DNA from: Tubiluchus corallicola
Lineage: Eukaryota; Priapulida; Priapulimorpha; Priapulimorphida; Tubiluchidae
Direction: 5' to 3'
DNA: 64,000 bases
NCBI GenBank assembly: GCA_030141605.1
Contig: JAQGDQ010000238.1
Coordinates: 1-64,000, forward strand
Shown in pieces: positions 50,435-62,814 of this stretch. The first letter of the stretch is position 1; the number at the start of each line of letters is the position of its first letter. The position numbers and the translations under genes are program-made. The notes beneath the pieces are model-generated. The model was given only the letters and a program-made list of their open reading frames with translations. It did not search any database and was not told the origin of the DNA.

Positions 50435-50614
50435 CGTGGGAACCTCTCGCTACAGGAAAGTCGCACGAGTCTGAATTTATTTACATTTTACAGACTGGTG
50501 GTGTCAGACAATGGCGGTTGCAGGTGATTGGTCGAGCCATCCGTGAGAACTCCGCTACTCTAATCTTTCACACGAGTTGAGCGTATGGCACACCTGGCGT
50601 CTGCCCTGTATAAA
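50435..50614 (+). promoter_or_regulatory. HesB-2 promoter: two paired Su(H)/N-box elements, E-box, TATA
   Basis: Distal pair: CGTGGGAA (50435-50442) and GTCGCACG (50460-50467), gap 17, N-box CACGAG at 50464-50469. E-box GCAGGTG at 50520-50526. Proximal pair: CGTGAGAA (50542-50549) and TTCACACG (50567-50574), gap 17, N-box CACGAG at 50571-50576. TATAAA at 50609-50614. CACGTG at 50658-50663 in the predicted leader. Same order and spacing as in HesB-1. Confidence 0.88.
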
Positions 50615-50712
50615 TTCCTTAGCATGGAAGTGCGTTCCATCACTTAGCGATCCGCTACACGTGCTAACAGTTCGCTTGCTCGAGATATACTATAGTCACT
50701 TAATATATCAAT

Positions 50713-51213
50713 ATGCCTGCTATTAACACTGGACTTTATTATGGAACCATGCATATGGACAAGAAGTCTCAGAGAAAGATTCTTAAACCTATCATAGAGA
50801 AGAAACGGCGGGATAGAATCAATACATGTTTGGACGAGCTAAAACTGCTGGTACTTCAAGGAATGAACAAGGATCCATCCCTTTATTCCAAACTGGAGAA
50901 GGCTGATATACTGGAGATGACCGTCAAATACATGAAGAGCGTACGAGGTGGTCAATCATTGGGAAATAACGACAGATACAGAGCTGGATTCTCTGAATGT
51001 GCAACAGCGGTGTCACATTACATTGGAGGAGTAGATTCGTCTCTTCATTTTCGTATGATGAATCACTTATCAGTTGTAGCAGCATCAAAGTTGAAACCAT
51101 CACCTCTGCAGCAACAAGAGAACACTCGTCCGATCACATGTTTCATCCCAGAGCAAACACAAATTAGTCCAGTTATGAAGGAAGAAAACAAGGCAGTTTG
51201 GCGTCCATGGTAA
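50713..51213 (+). CDS. HesB-2, bHLH-Orange-WRPW repressor, single coding exon
   Basis: 166 residues, 164 shared with HesB-1, in inverted orientation about 16 kb away. It has the same basic region with proline, helix-loop-helix, Orange domain and WRPW end. By eye the coding sequences differ at under ten bases, several of them silent, while the promoters differ much more. Start chosen as in HesB-1: first ATG about 100 bp after the TATA box. Likely a Notch-induced Groucho-dependent repressor. A 3' UTR intron follows. Confidence 0.96.
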   Translation: MPAINTGLYYGTMHMDKKSQRKILKPIIEKKRRDRINTCLDELKLLVLQGMNKDPSLYSKLEKADILEMTVKYMKSVRGGQSLGNNDRYRAGFSECATAVSHYIGGVDSSLHFRMMNHLSVVAASKLKPSPLQQQENTRPITCFIPEQTQISPVMKEENKAVWRPW

Positions 51214-51398
51214 CGGGAAGATGCAGTCAAGAACAGTTCCTGATCACCAACGACGTCACCGTCGTGAAGTCAAAACGAAGTGTGGTGCAATACATTGAAG
51301 CAAGTAACAGGTCAATTCCACGAGATGGACATGTCAACAATTGACTGTGAAAGTCACCACCGTGAGAATGAAATCTGCACGGGCTGCCATTTTTTCTG

Positions 51399-51676
51399 GT
51401 AAGCATTTTCAAATTTTTTTTCGTTGAAATTTGTTTTCAAAAATGCAATAATCGTTGTATTAAGTTGTTTTTTGCTTGGCAACTTTTAATAGGTAACAGT
51501 TTAATATAGTTCATCTAACTTGAAATCTAAAAAAAGAATTTTTGCACTTTTTGACTTTTCTTGCGACAGTATATTTATTAATGATAATAATTGTAAAAAA
51601 AACTTGAACAGTCTATGTAGTTTGTTGTTCCAAATATCTTTGTTTGAGATACTAATTTTGTTTTATTTACTTACAG
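51399..51676 (+). other. 3' UTR intron of HesB-2
   Basis: Donor tttttctg|gtaagc 185 nt after the stop codon; acceptor tttacttacag|ctgaag; 278 bp. Same place and context as in HesB-1. Confidence 0.75.
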
Positions 51677-52229
51677 CTGAAGATGTTAAAATGCAGAGAA
51701 GAATATTTGCAGAGCGGCCCTTGATGCAATAAGGCAAAACCAGTTGCAAAATCAGACGTAGAACAAGCTGACGGGGGGATGTACGTTATTCTAGTTGTCA
51801 GTGATTTTAGTGTTAAAAATTACATTGAATTGTTCATTTTGTTCATTTATTGTAATCATTTGCTCGATTATTATAGAGTCACTAAAATCATGTATAGGTA
51901 GTCGAATTTTCTGAAATAATAAGCAATGTAGAAACATGAATAATGAAGTAAAAAATAAATAATACTGATTTACTGTATCACTTCATTAATTTTACTTAAC
52001 TGTTAATTTGAAAAGGACCTCCATGTTTCTATTAATGCATCATAATAGCAATTTGTTATTTAAGCGTAGATGCTATCTTCTGATTTGTCTGTGTATTGAA
52101 CATTCATGACATTTTGTATATACGAATATTAATATTTTTTGGATTTATGTTTTTGTAGTGCTTAATAGTAATCAGTTGCATTTGTAGTTCATTTCTGTAA
52201 AAGGAACTGTAACGTATCAGACTTGTGAC

Positions 52230-52235
52230 AATAAA
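52230..52235 (+). terminator. candidate poly(A) signal, HesB-2
   Basis: AATAAA about 1 kb after the stop codon, followed by an A-rich then T-rich stretch. Best candidate downstream of the UTR intron. Confidence 0.5.
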
Positions 52236-53328
52236 AAATCTAAACGTTGACGTGCGTTTTCCTGTTTAAATTAACCATTTTGCCATACTACTTTTTTATT
52301 TATAATAAGAAAATTACATTTGAAGTCGAGATTAAACAAAAAAAAACTTGCATGGAAAACAAGATTTTTCTACAAGTAAACGAAATGTTGATCAGTTTAT
52401 TAGCATTGTGCGCGTATGAAGATGGATGAGCATGAAGTCCCGCAGATCAGTTAGCGACTGCATGCAAAACATACAATTACCCAGTTTTTACCGTTTCCAA
52501 ACGTAACACTCAAGAATTTACTCATCGGTATTCTCTTTTGTAGCAAATTAGTGCAAAAAGTTGTTCCATTAAAAAAAAACAAGAGAAGAGTACAAACATA
52601 ACATTCATTTGTTAGGCAAGCGCATTGATCATGCACTATGCTATCTAGAATTATTGCGTTCATGACTAGTTGTAAAGTTGACACTCTGATAAAACATTTC
52701 ACTGCTGAAGAAGAAGAGGGAGAGTGAGAGAGAGATCAAGTGGATTTCAACCATACCCTAGATAATTCTGTGGGCATTTGAATTTTTCCTTTAGTGCAGT
52801 CTTTTACATTTTCAAACACTAAGCGCTTTAAATAGTATTAACTATGTTGCTCTTGCTACATAATAATGTTCATATTTATTGCAACATTTTTTGTATATTG
52901 TGGTCACCATTGTTCTGCATCTGCCTAGCGTTTCGCTCTAATTAGGGGAGAACGTATATCAGTTGTAAAACTGTCTGTTTCAAATCTAGTCATATGTTAC
53001 ATCTTCAATAAATGATGTTTAAACCTAAACCAATTGCATCTGCAAACAAAAAAATCGAGACATTTAAATCGAACAAATCAAGACGCACGCGATCAAGTTC
53101 CATTAGGCAATTTTCTCACTTTTTTACAATAAAACAATTTAGGACATCATGAATTTTAAAAATGACTAATGGTCACTTATGAAATCCTAAGACTTATTTG
53201 TCCACCAAAAATACAAATTACAGAGATTTTCATACGTGCCCAGTGAGTACTTGAGGAACATAAGAAATATACTCTTGAAATACATAAAATACTTTGTTGT
53301 CCTAAAATACACTTACTTGGCAAATTGC

Positions 53329-53563
53329 AAATGTAGAACTAATGTAAATTTGCAATTTATTACGTACAAGGCGCTGTTGTCTGGAATAATTTATCGTCGT
53401 CTGTCAAGAATTGTCTGTCACTTTAAGAGCAACTTTTAAAACTAAAGTTAAACTTTAGTTGCTATTCAAGTGACAGAGAATTTTTAACAGACGACGATAA
53501 ATTATTTCAGACAACAGCGCCTTGATATCTAATAAATTGCAAATTTACATTAGTTCTACATTT
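53329..53563. mobile_element. 235-bp fold-back/MITE-like palindrome
   Basis: Left arm aaatgtagaact ... pairs with right end agttctacattt over more than 100 nt (shared words ggcgctgttgtctg, aataatttatcgtcgtctgt). Only a short centre near 53440-53455 separates the arms. No coding sequence. Target-site duplication not clear. Confidence 0.88.
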
Positions 53564-54522
53564 AGGAATATGATAATCATTTTGCTGTCTTGTTTTGCAA
53601 GCATGTCGATCTCCATTCGAATAACATATTTGGTAGTAATTTATTTGTACAACTGTGTATAAAACAAGCTGTTCTCACTTAAACAGCATTTAAAATCGTG
53701 AGAGTTTTAGTGCCTTTAAATAACTCTTTTGTAGGAGCCCTTTCATGCGAAAAAGTCATTGTTCTCATTATTCTTAGAAATTTCTTCTGTATTTTTACTA
53801 ATTTGTTCATTTTATCGTATCGATGCCCCACACGATTGAGCAGTAGTCAAAATGAGGGTAGGCTAGAGAGCGTGATACAACAATTTAATTTAAAATCAGA
53901 CTAGCTTTTTTTCATTGCGCCAATGCTCACTTTAGTTCGCTTACTTTTCTGAATATATAATTAATATGACTTATTTATGATAAGCATTATTCGTGCAGCA
54001 TTATTCGCAAGAAAATTTTATCTTTCGCTTGAAAGACAATGATTCCATCAAGTGCTATGTTGGCATCATTTTTAATATATTTTTATTCCTTGCTCTGACT
54101 ATATTGAAATGGGTTTTCTGTGCATATAAGGAGAGCTTGTTTTGAACCACTTTGATACTTTTGCCAACTCAATATTCATAGTGTCACTTAAATTTTTCAT
54201 ATTTTTGTGTGACAGATTTATGTCCGCCTGATCAGCAAAGATAACAAGAAACATTTTTTTAAATATGTGCTAAATCATTGTATGTAAGAAAAACATTAAT
54301 GGGTCTAATATTGAACATTGTGGCATTCTACACAGTGCATTAAGAATCAGATCTCGCGTTATGATATACCACACAGAGTTTTTGTATCAAATAAGAAATC
54401 TTATATCCAGCAATGGCATATTCCCTTACTACCATAATACTGGAATTTTTCTAACCGCATGAAATGGTGTCGAATGTCTTCGAAGGTTCAACAATTAACC
54501 CTGAACATATATTCATAATTTA

Positions 54523-54905
54523 ACTACGGCCAAATCGCGTTGATGTCTGATTACCGAAGTTAAGCAACGTAGAGCCTGGTTAATGCTTGGATAGGTGACC
54601 GCCTAGAAATACCAAGTGCTGTAGGCTTGTGGGATGCCCACACTGTATCTCGACACTAGGCGGAGGAGCTGTACAAGCAGCCAACGGCTAGAGGGCGGAG
54701 GAGGTCAAGTGACCCAACGGCCATGTGTAGAGGAATAAACCTTCCAAATCAGGATCTCCATACACCTTGCCCAGGCGTGCGCCCTGGAGACGTTCAGGGA
54801 TCGGACTGCTCAGCCACAGTCGACGCTGCAGCTTCAAAGATGTGATCAATAGCTAACTCTCTTGACGCACATTCCATTGTTGTCCGAGGCAGAAGGATGC
54901 CAACA
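54523..54905 (+). mobile_element. 5S rRNA-derived element (SINE3-like), copy D
   Basis: 54523-54628 follows 5S rRNA closely: ctacggcc, accgaagttaagcaacg, gcctggttaatgcttggat, aggtgaccgcctagaaatac and gtgctgtaggct. About 15 nt is missing near the 5' part, so it is not a working 5S gene. A 280-bp unrelated, GC-richer body follows to about 54905. This is the best-preserved 5S-like head in the window. Confidence 0.8.
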
Positions 54906-55883
54906 ATATTCATCATTTTATATTGCATCACAGATTTTATCTACTAAACCAAATAATGCAGTAAACGGTAGTTTGAAATAATAGATTACGTTCCTTGTTT
55001 TTGTAGCTATGTTTTGTGTAATTTTAGATATTTTCAGCTCAATAGACGCAATGTCATTTTTCAGGATAAGGTAAATATCATTAGTGTTTCCGCAATCTCA
55101 TTTGAAATTCGTTTCAGTATTTGCTCGTAATAATTTTCGAGTTCGTTCAAAGATGTTGTACCCATTTACTTAGAATTTTAAATTGAATTTGTTTCACACT
55201 GTGTTGAGAAAATTCAAAACATGTGACATGGCGCCTCCTAGCGACCACAGAGTGAACTACTGCCACATGGTAGTTTTTGCAAAATGGGAGAATTTAACAT
55301 TTTTCAAGCATACGAACTCGCTTTTTCAGAACGAAATCTTTCTCTATTATTGGTAATTAGGACGCCAGTGACTTTTCTAACCTGATGTATGTAAACATTG
55401 CAGTGCAGCGTTTCCAAAGAACTTTTTATTCTTTAGCTGCAGTGATTGATTTCGATAGGGATAGCACTGTGGCGCCATCTTACGGAATAAGGCGCGAACA
55501 AGCGACAGTGCCGAATATTAGTGAAGCAATAAAATGGTACCATCGAGCCCGTGTCATCAGCGTTATGAAAAAATATGGGGGGGGGGGGGGGGGCAGCAAA
55601 TAAAATGGCAATTATGAAGTCTAGGCAGAATATGGAATCAGTGCTAATACATGCATCGAGAGGAAGAATAAAAGTTTTGAATCTGCTAAGAGGTGCTATG
55701 TGACGTAGGCCTATTTTTTATGAAAACCATATTTTAATCCTGGTAACTAAGTCCGCATTAAGCCCTTAGCTTAGTTTATAAGCAACACAGTAATACCTTA
55801 GTTGCTCAAAGGTATATGTGTGCTTATTTAGAAATAAAACACGAATGCGACAAAAAATTTTAAAAAGGACGAGCGAAAAATAC
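54906..55883. other. intergenic, nothing recognised
   Basis: No gene. It includes a run of 17 G (55577-55593). Confidence 0.45.
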
Positions 55884-55889
55884 TTTATT
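55884..55889 (-). terminator. candidate poly(A) signal, SLC18 gene
   Basis: AATAAA on the minus strand about 330 nt past the stop codon. Confidence 0.45.
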
Positions 55890-56214
55890 GGCAAATATTT
55901 GTTATAGTATAATAGCTTGCTTTTTACGTTAACATTAAGTCGTTTTAAGACCATAAAGTGACTAAATACAATAAAATATGAGTTCAGCTCAGAACTAGTG
56001 TTCTGACATAAAGAAATAAAATAGTGAGATGCGTGTATGAAACTCAGGTGAATGGTGTCTCTGCAAGTAAGAAGAACATCCCTAAAATCCTGTTTATAAT
56101 TTTCAAATGACGATAGTATAACGCGTGAACCTGTACAGCGCGAAAATGTTGCAGTAAAGTCTCCATCAGTTTTTCTTGTTCTGGAACAACCGTTCTCAAT
56201 GGTGGCAACCATAA

Positions 56215-57930
56215 TCAGTCAGAATCTTCCTCGATAAGATGCTTGTGGAAACCGGTAGTGACGTAGATCGGTTGCTGCGTTTCCGTTGTGTACGCGACGG
56301 GGCATTCATTCATCAATATAGACTGGAAAGAATAGTGTTAGCTATGAAAGCAAAGATTTGAAAGACATATGTTTAAAAAGTACTTAAAATTGTTTATTTA
56401 AGAATAAAAACACGTGACCGATGTAAGTTAAAGGAATAAAAAACATTTCATGAATCATACGAAGTCGTAAACTTACCAAATTTTCATCACTGACAGGTAA
56501 TTTTTTCAAGAACAAACACACTGGTGCTACGCAAATATTCAGTATACCAATTCCACGTATTACCCTGGAATAAAACAGAAAGATATTACCTAATTGTTTT
56601 TATAAATACTATGATCTCTAACATGCAAGTGAATTAATTAACAAGAGTGGACGAAACGCTACTGCTATGCTTTCTATGGTTTATTTATATTGAAAAAAAG
56701 AAGTGACTCCGCTAAATTTGTCCCTTACTCAGTATATGATGGTGACTTCGAAGGCTTATCTTAATTGTTAATCAGCCCCTGATTGTAGACACTATTCATG
56801 CCTTCCATAAACGTCCATATCTATATGATAATTCATAGCTGAACATGTAGGCTATGACGTCATTTAATGTTTGACCTATGTGTTTCTCCGTACGTAAAAG
56901 CGTGTGAATGTTGTACGTAAGAGCATAAACTAAAGTTATGTAAATTTTTTCGTTTGCATCGACGAACAAATTTTGGTTTAACAAATGCATGCATTTGATG
57001 ACGATGATGATGATGATGATAAATATTTCATTTTATAAATATATACGTAAATAGATTTACAGGCCAAAATTTCAAAGTTAATTACTATACCAATTTAATA
57101 ATATGTCAAAATAGTTCAAACAAACTATACTTCGTTAAACTGTAATATTAAATAGGTTTAACATTTGTGGATATGGTGTGCACAATATAATCATCAATAA
57201 TTACGTTAATAAAAATTCCAATCAAGTTTTTATTTTGCTGAACGAATATTGAGCAAATTGTTTGATTTTCTAGTATAAATTTAAAACGATTTTTTTTGTG
57301 TGACGTACAAGTGGGCAATCGAATAACATATGTTCAGGAGTTCGTGAAAATAACTGATAGTCGCAAAGCGGATTTTTAGTCAACTCAAGAGGGTACAAAA
57401 ACTCATTGAAATCTCCCTGCCTGGTAAGGAAGCTAATCGCAATAGATTCCGACATTCTACCAGCATAGCCAACCCTTATTTCAAGTGAAGTATTGAGCCT
57501 TTAGAAAAAAAGATATGTCAATCTACAATGAACCAAGCATTAAAAGTTCAAGCATGTGAAAGCAGTAATTTATTAATCTTTATTAATACATATATTAAAT
57601 TAATTTTACGTGCACAAGTTTTGTAATGTCAAATGTATAAATAGTGTAAATGTAATGAGTGAAATTTATGTAATGTAAAGCATGTTTCTGTTAATTGTGT
57701 CATGTCAAATGTATATATAGTGTAAAATATGTCATGTAAAATTTAATGTACTTTTGTAATATTGTTTTGTAAAAATATTTTAATATGGTGTTTGTAAATA
57801 TGTTCATTTATTGTATATAGTTTTGCACTTTGGTTTTTTAGTATGCACTGGACGCATTTGTGTTGAACAGTGTTGTTATCTTAACATTACGTTGAGGCTT
57901 ACTCGATTTTATTATAATGAGTGAACCATT

Positions 57931-57971
<41 letters not shown>

Positions 57972-59929
57972 TTCTTTATTTGTCATTAAAATGGTATATA
58001 TATATACATAAACATACACAATAAACAAAATCTTATTATACGTATTACAGAGGCACTAAAAGTATTGAGTGTATAACATTAGCCTTCTGTAAACAAATAT
58101 GCGAGGTATAAACTTACCACGGGAAACCAACAGCTTTGTTCAATTCTCCAGCTATTGCTGGTCCTGTAAAAGCACAAACATTATAAGGCTATAGAATTGT
58201 AGGCTTATGCTGTTTGCAAATCTTATTTGAGTTAAGAAGTTAAGAAATGAACAAATTCCTTTGCCGTTGTATTTGTAATATTTGATCATGAAGGACTTTG
58301 ACTAACGATTTTTGATCTGCTTACGGTATACTAAAAACTAAAAAAATGCAAAAGTGAATTATGAGTTAGAAGTAGGAATATTTCCCTTGTGTGGGTGTGC
58401 GGAAAGTTAGCTTACAAATTTTGCAACAACAGTTTAAAAATGTCCACGCGAACAATACAGATTTTCCACTGGAACTACCTAAACGGTAAAAATTACTAAC
58501 TGATGTATCATCGGTACAGTTTCAACAACCATTTCACTCGATTTTGGCGTCAGTCGTGGTCTCATGTCGGGAAGAACTTGAGCGGAGGACAGTTTCACAT
58601 TGTTCTGATGGCTTCGGAAAATTCGGAGACGACAATATAGTGATAGTAATGAAATTCCCATAATTTCCAGCTAACATGGTAATCATTTCATCGTGTGCCA
58701 GGGTATATTATAACTAATCACCTCTTTATAATAGTTACCTACGGAGTATGCTAAACTGACAGCAAGTTGTCCTATAGCGTACACACTTCCATAGACACTG
58801 ACGTATCTCATGTCAACAATGTGACCCAATAGCGGCATGATGGACGAATCAACTATTCCTGAACAAATAAAAATGTTTATTTTTTGTCAAAAGAAACTTC
58901 ATTTTTTCAAGTCACTGGGACAAAATTTTACGGCAAACTCTCTTGTAAAATACACATTTTAGAAACGCAGAAAACGTACTGTGTAAGAGCTTTTATTGAT
59001 AACAAGTTTTTGCTGAACAAGTCACATTATTTTATTACTGTATCATCTGTATTACATATATCAAGATATATAAGATCAATACTTATTACTGTATTACATA
59101 TATCTAATTTGCCTAAGCATCCTATATTTACGTTTACAGACGCATAGCTTTCGTTTACGTTTACAGACATACCACATAATAACATACCTATGCCTAATCC
59201 AACTCCAAAATGGGGAATTATAAGATGAGCAATCTGCGTTGCAAACGGGATCTAGAAAATTTAATTCAGAAAACACGTTTTACAATAAACGATGTAACGT
59301 ACGTATGCAAAGTGCAATGTTGGCCTAAGTGTTTATTTTATTATAAACTTACTGTAAAACTTGTTTCTTTTGATTTTTTATCACTTCGTTGTTAGAGCTT
59401 CGTTATTAAATTTGAAAAACCGCCATTTTTCGTTGCGCGAGATGAATGACGTTGTGAGTACAGTCACGAGGTCACCAATCAAAGACACTTTCTGTACCTC
59501 TGTTTACTAGTTTGAATTTCGTTATAGAAAGCAAAATTTTTGGCTTTGTGAAAGAAAATTTAGAATCACTACGATTTTAATTTCCATAGTCGTTTTGTTA
59601 AGGATAGCATAAGCACATAAAATATAACCACGAACATACACTTACTTAAATGTTAAACAGGTTCGCTATGAACTTTGAAAATGCACCGATTTCGGTAGTT
59701 TCGTCATCTTTATATGAATTTCAGCAATTTGTTGAAAACATTTTAACTTTCTGATTGCGTATTCGTTAAACGTCACAGACAATAATAGTAATTGAAACAT
59801 TTTCACAATCTTTGTGGAGATTTTTCAATTTCCGACAGAATGTTACAAGTTCCATTATAGAAACTACAGTCATCATATAGCATCATATGTAGCATCATAT
59901 ACACAGTCAACTATCTATCTATCTATCTA

Positions 59930-60005
<76 letters not shown>

Positions 60006-60009
60006 TCTA

Positions 60010-60051
<42 letters not shown>

Positions 60052-62274
60052 CGTCCGTCCGTCCGTCCGTCCGTCCGTCCGTCCATCATCCATCCATCCT
60101 TCCATCCTTCCATCCATCCATCCATCCATCCATCCATCCATCCATCCATCCATCCATCCATCCATCCATCCATCCATCCATCCATCCATCCATCCATCTA
60201 TCTATCTATATATATATATATATACATAATTTGTACCATGATTATACAGGCACCAATGAGAAGCAGCGCCGACAGGGCGCAAATCCAGCGGCCTAACTTG
60301 AAAGCCACAACTCCGAAGAGATTGGTTCCCAATAAATATCCTATACTGTCCGGTAAAAATACTGTTCCTGCAATATAACCAAATCCAAAATGCGTCCTAG
60401 ATGCTAGATAGTAGGTAGACTCTAGGTAGAAACAATACATTGCAACTGCTTGTCAGATTTCAGTGCAGAAGCACCAATGGGGGGGGGGCTTATGCAAGTG
60501 AATAAAAAACTAACAATAGTTTGATTCCATTAAAATTTGGCAATTAAAATTTTAAAAAGTTGCAGAATTGTCACTTTTTAAATATTCTATAAATCACTTT
60601 CGCCTATTTTGGTATTAAATGGCGCTTACCTAGCATTCGGAATGCGTATGCGTTATGCGGATGCGGCGTTAATTTTTTCTGTAGCTATTTCCTATTGACT
60701 TTTTCTGCGCAGCTATTCCGCAGGTGGATAACGCATAACGCACAACGCAATGTACCCGTTTCTCAGACCTGTGTTATGCGTTAATGTTTTCTGCAGCTAT
60801 TTTCTATTGACTTTTTCTGCGCAGCTATTCCGCAGGTGGATAACGCAAAACGCTCAACGCATTCCGGATGCCAGGTAAACGCCACTTTACGGTGTGCGAA
60901 GAACGCGTATGCATTATTAGATACCTAACTGCCATTTTGCTGGATGTATTGTCTTCATCAACCATATCGGCAAAGTAGGTTCTAGGATGGCCATCGCTGA
61001 TGTAGAACACCAAACAACTGCTGCAATAATTAATAGACGTTAGTTGACAAATTTACTTGCTATGTTTTCCTATGGATTTATTTCCTTACTTCAAAAACAT
61101 ACCTGTTGTGGTGGGGTTCGACCCGGTAGACAGCCTCACGGTCCGCTTTCGGTGATGCGAGTAAGTGCTGCATAAAGGCACCCAAGAAAATTGAAGAAAG
61201 AAACAAGACAACCAGAGCTTAAAGATGAAAGGTTCAAATTTGACAGGACCAACGACACTCGGCAGGCAAACAGGAGAAGTGCATCCGGCGACGGAACAAA
61301 GACAACTGACGATGTCACCTGTTAGCTTTTTCTACAGGAAACCACTGCTTAACCAATCGCAGGTAATGTTATCGGTTTTTGGTTTAAAGTGGTGGTCATA
61401 ACATTACCTGTTGGTTGGTCTGGTAAGGAATAAGTGTAATGCACATTCACCTGTTCAGCTCAGTATTAACTTATACCACGGCTTCAAAAAAACTTCTTTC
61501 TAAATTCAGCGTGAAAGATTTTTTAAAATATACGTCCAGTTAACTTGAATACTAAATCAACTACTATACCAGCTGAAACTAAGATGTAAGGATCTCTCAG
61601 CAGGAGTAACATTGGCGCCCCCTCTGAACGTGCGCTGGTTTCGACTGTCGGCTGAAGAATTGTTACTTGCAATGCTGAAAGAAAAATACGTAGCAGGTAA
61701 ACAGGCTAAGCGTAAAAAGTTTTGTAATAGTGTCACTCTGAATACAGTTGAACGTTAGTTGACGAATTTACTTGCTATTTTTTCATATGCGTTTATTTCC
61801 ATATTTCTAAAACATACATATCTGCTAACGCAGAAGGACAGTTTCGGCTAAGAAGGCCTATTTTGGTCCTAGGAAAGGAAGAAAACTTCGATGAAGAAAC
61901 ATAAGTGATCATAGCATGACTACTGGTGTTTCTAGTTAAAATCTGTAATATTCACCACGGAGACGCAAGATATTGAGAGTTTGTCTGAAATGTTACATTC
62001 CAGATGATAGAAATCCATCAAACTTTTTTTGCGACTTTTAACATTACCAACATTTCTTTGCAAAATAGGTGAGTACTTTGAAGGGAGTGGTGTTATCTTT
62101 TTTGAATAAAAGCTTTGTGACATCGGCACGAGAGCATGACACGAGCACGTCTGTTATAATAGTATAACATTACTAATGAGTTACCTATGTCTATGAGAGC
62201 AAACGCAATAATGAAAATAAATGGCGACGTTTGTGAGACAAAGTCGTACATCAAGCTGCCAAATGGATACCCAA
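56215..62274 (-). CDS. SLC18-family vesicular transporter (VMAT/VAChT-like), 3' nine exons, partial
   Basis: Exons on the minus strand: 62274-62185, 61674-61570, 61020-60925, 60367-60237, 59251-59188, 58858-58739, 58163-58118, 56564-56477, 56322-56215. Phases agree, giving about 281 residues. They cover roughly membrane helices 5/6 to 12. Family words: [98 protein letters not shown], and an acidic end EEDSD as in VMATs. The family loads amines or acetylcholine into vesicles in exchange for protons. The helix 10 Asp (in VDSS) is kept, but the helix 11 Asp of VMATs (AIADVA) is Gln here (AIGQLA). The 5' half lies beyond the window. Subtype cannot be settled. Confidence 0.93.
57270..57475 (-). 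pseudogene. LINE C-terminal fragment in SLC18 intron
   Basis: The frame reads [20 protein letters not shown], like the zinc-knuckle-like end of many non-LTR retrotransposon polyproteins (TPEHLLFDCP). It is short and without its reverse transcriptase, so it is dead. It lies in the intron between the exons at 58163-58118 and 56564-56477. Confidence 0.65.
57936..57968. repeat. (TA)n in SLC18 intron
   Basis: Simple dinucleotide tract. Confidence 0.9.
59910..60225. repeat. compound tetranucleotide array (CTAT/CTGT/CCGT/CCAT)n plus (TA)n
   Basis: About 315 bp of related 4-bp repeats that change type along the array. On the gene's strand the array starts within about 12 nt of the donor of the SLC18 exon at 60367-60237. 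The long open frames here are by-products. Confidence 0.97.
60620..60884. mobile_element. MITE with terminal inverted repeats and internal duplication, SLC18 intron
   Basis: The left end tggcgcttacctagcattcgg is the near-exact inverse of the right end (ccggatgccaggtaaacgcca), ending about 40 bp from an SLC18 exon. Inside, a block with ttgactttttctgcgcagct and attccgcaggtggataacgc occurs twice. No transposase. The superfamily is not certain; flanking taa/tta words hint at a Harbinger-type target. Confidence 0.82.
61035..61825. repeat. pair of 70-bp direct repeats in two SLC18 introns
   Basis: 61035-61108 and about 61750-61825 share gttagttgac, aatttacttgctat and tttatttcc with few differences. 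They lie on either side of the exon at 61674-61570. Confidence 0.75.
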
Positions 62275-62535
62275 CTGAAACAAACAAAACATAATAATAA
62301 TAATAATAATGATAATAATTTTTATTGCCTGAAGTTCATATAAAAATGCTCTTTGGCATACAAACATTTAAAATCCACAAAAAAATCTACGAACTTATTT
62401 TAAACAACACAATTACGTCAATTCTTAAAAAACTAACTTTACTACGTTACATAGACACAAACTAAAATAACAAAAAGTTAAGATGCGTCTAAGAATAAAA
62501 GTGTTTTAATTTTAAGTTTAAAAACAGCAACACTT

Positions 62536-62812
62536 CAATGCAATGCAATGCAATGCAATGCAATGCAATGCAATACAATGCAATGCAATGCAATACAATA
62601 CAATACAATACAATACAATACAATACAATACAATACAATACAATACAATACAATACAATACAATACAATACAATACAATGCAATACAATATAATACAGTT
62701 CTATACAATACAATACAATACAATACAATACAATACAATACAATACAATACAATACAATACAATACAATACAATACAATACAATACAATACAATACAATA
62801 CAACACAATACG
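62536..62812. repeat. (CAATA)n/(CAATG)n pentanucleotide array
   Basis: About 275 bp. CAATG units dominate the left end, CAATA the rest. Open frames on both strands are artefacts of the 5-bp period. Confidence 0.97.
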
Positions 62813-62814
62813 AA

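Larger units (their letters stand above)
51680..54520. other. HesB-2 3' end, then intergenic
   Basis: The HesB-2 last UTR exon runs from 51677 to a likely poly(A) signal at 52230. Beyond that I see only the fold-back at 53329-53563 and no gene. Confidence 0.5.

Noticed and set aside
54523-54628. Functional 5S rRNA gene
   Set aside because: About 15 nt is missing from the 5' part and a long unrelated body follows, so it is a 5S-derived element.
59814-60296. 160-codon frame rich in Ser, Ile, His and Pro
   Set aside because: Product of the tetranucleotide array in an SLC18 intron.
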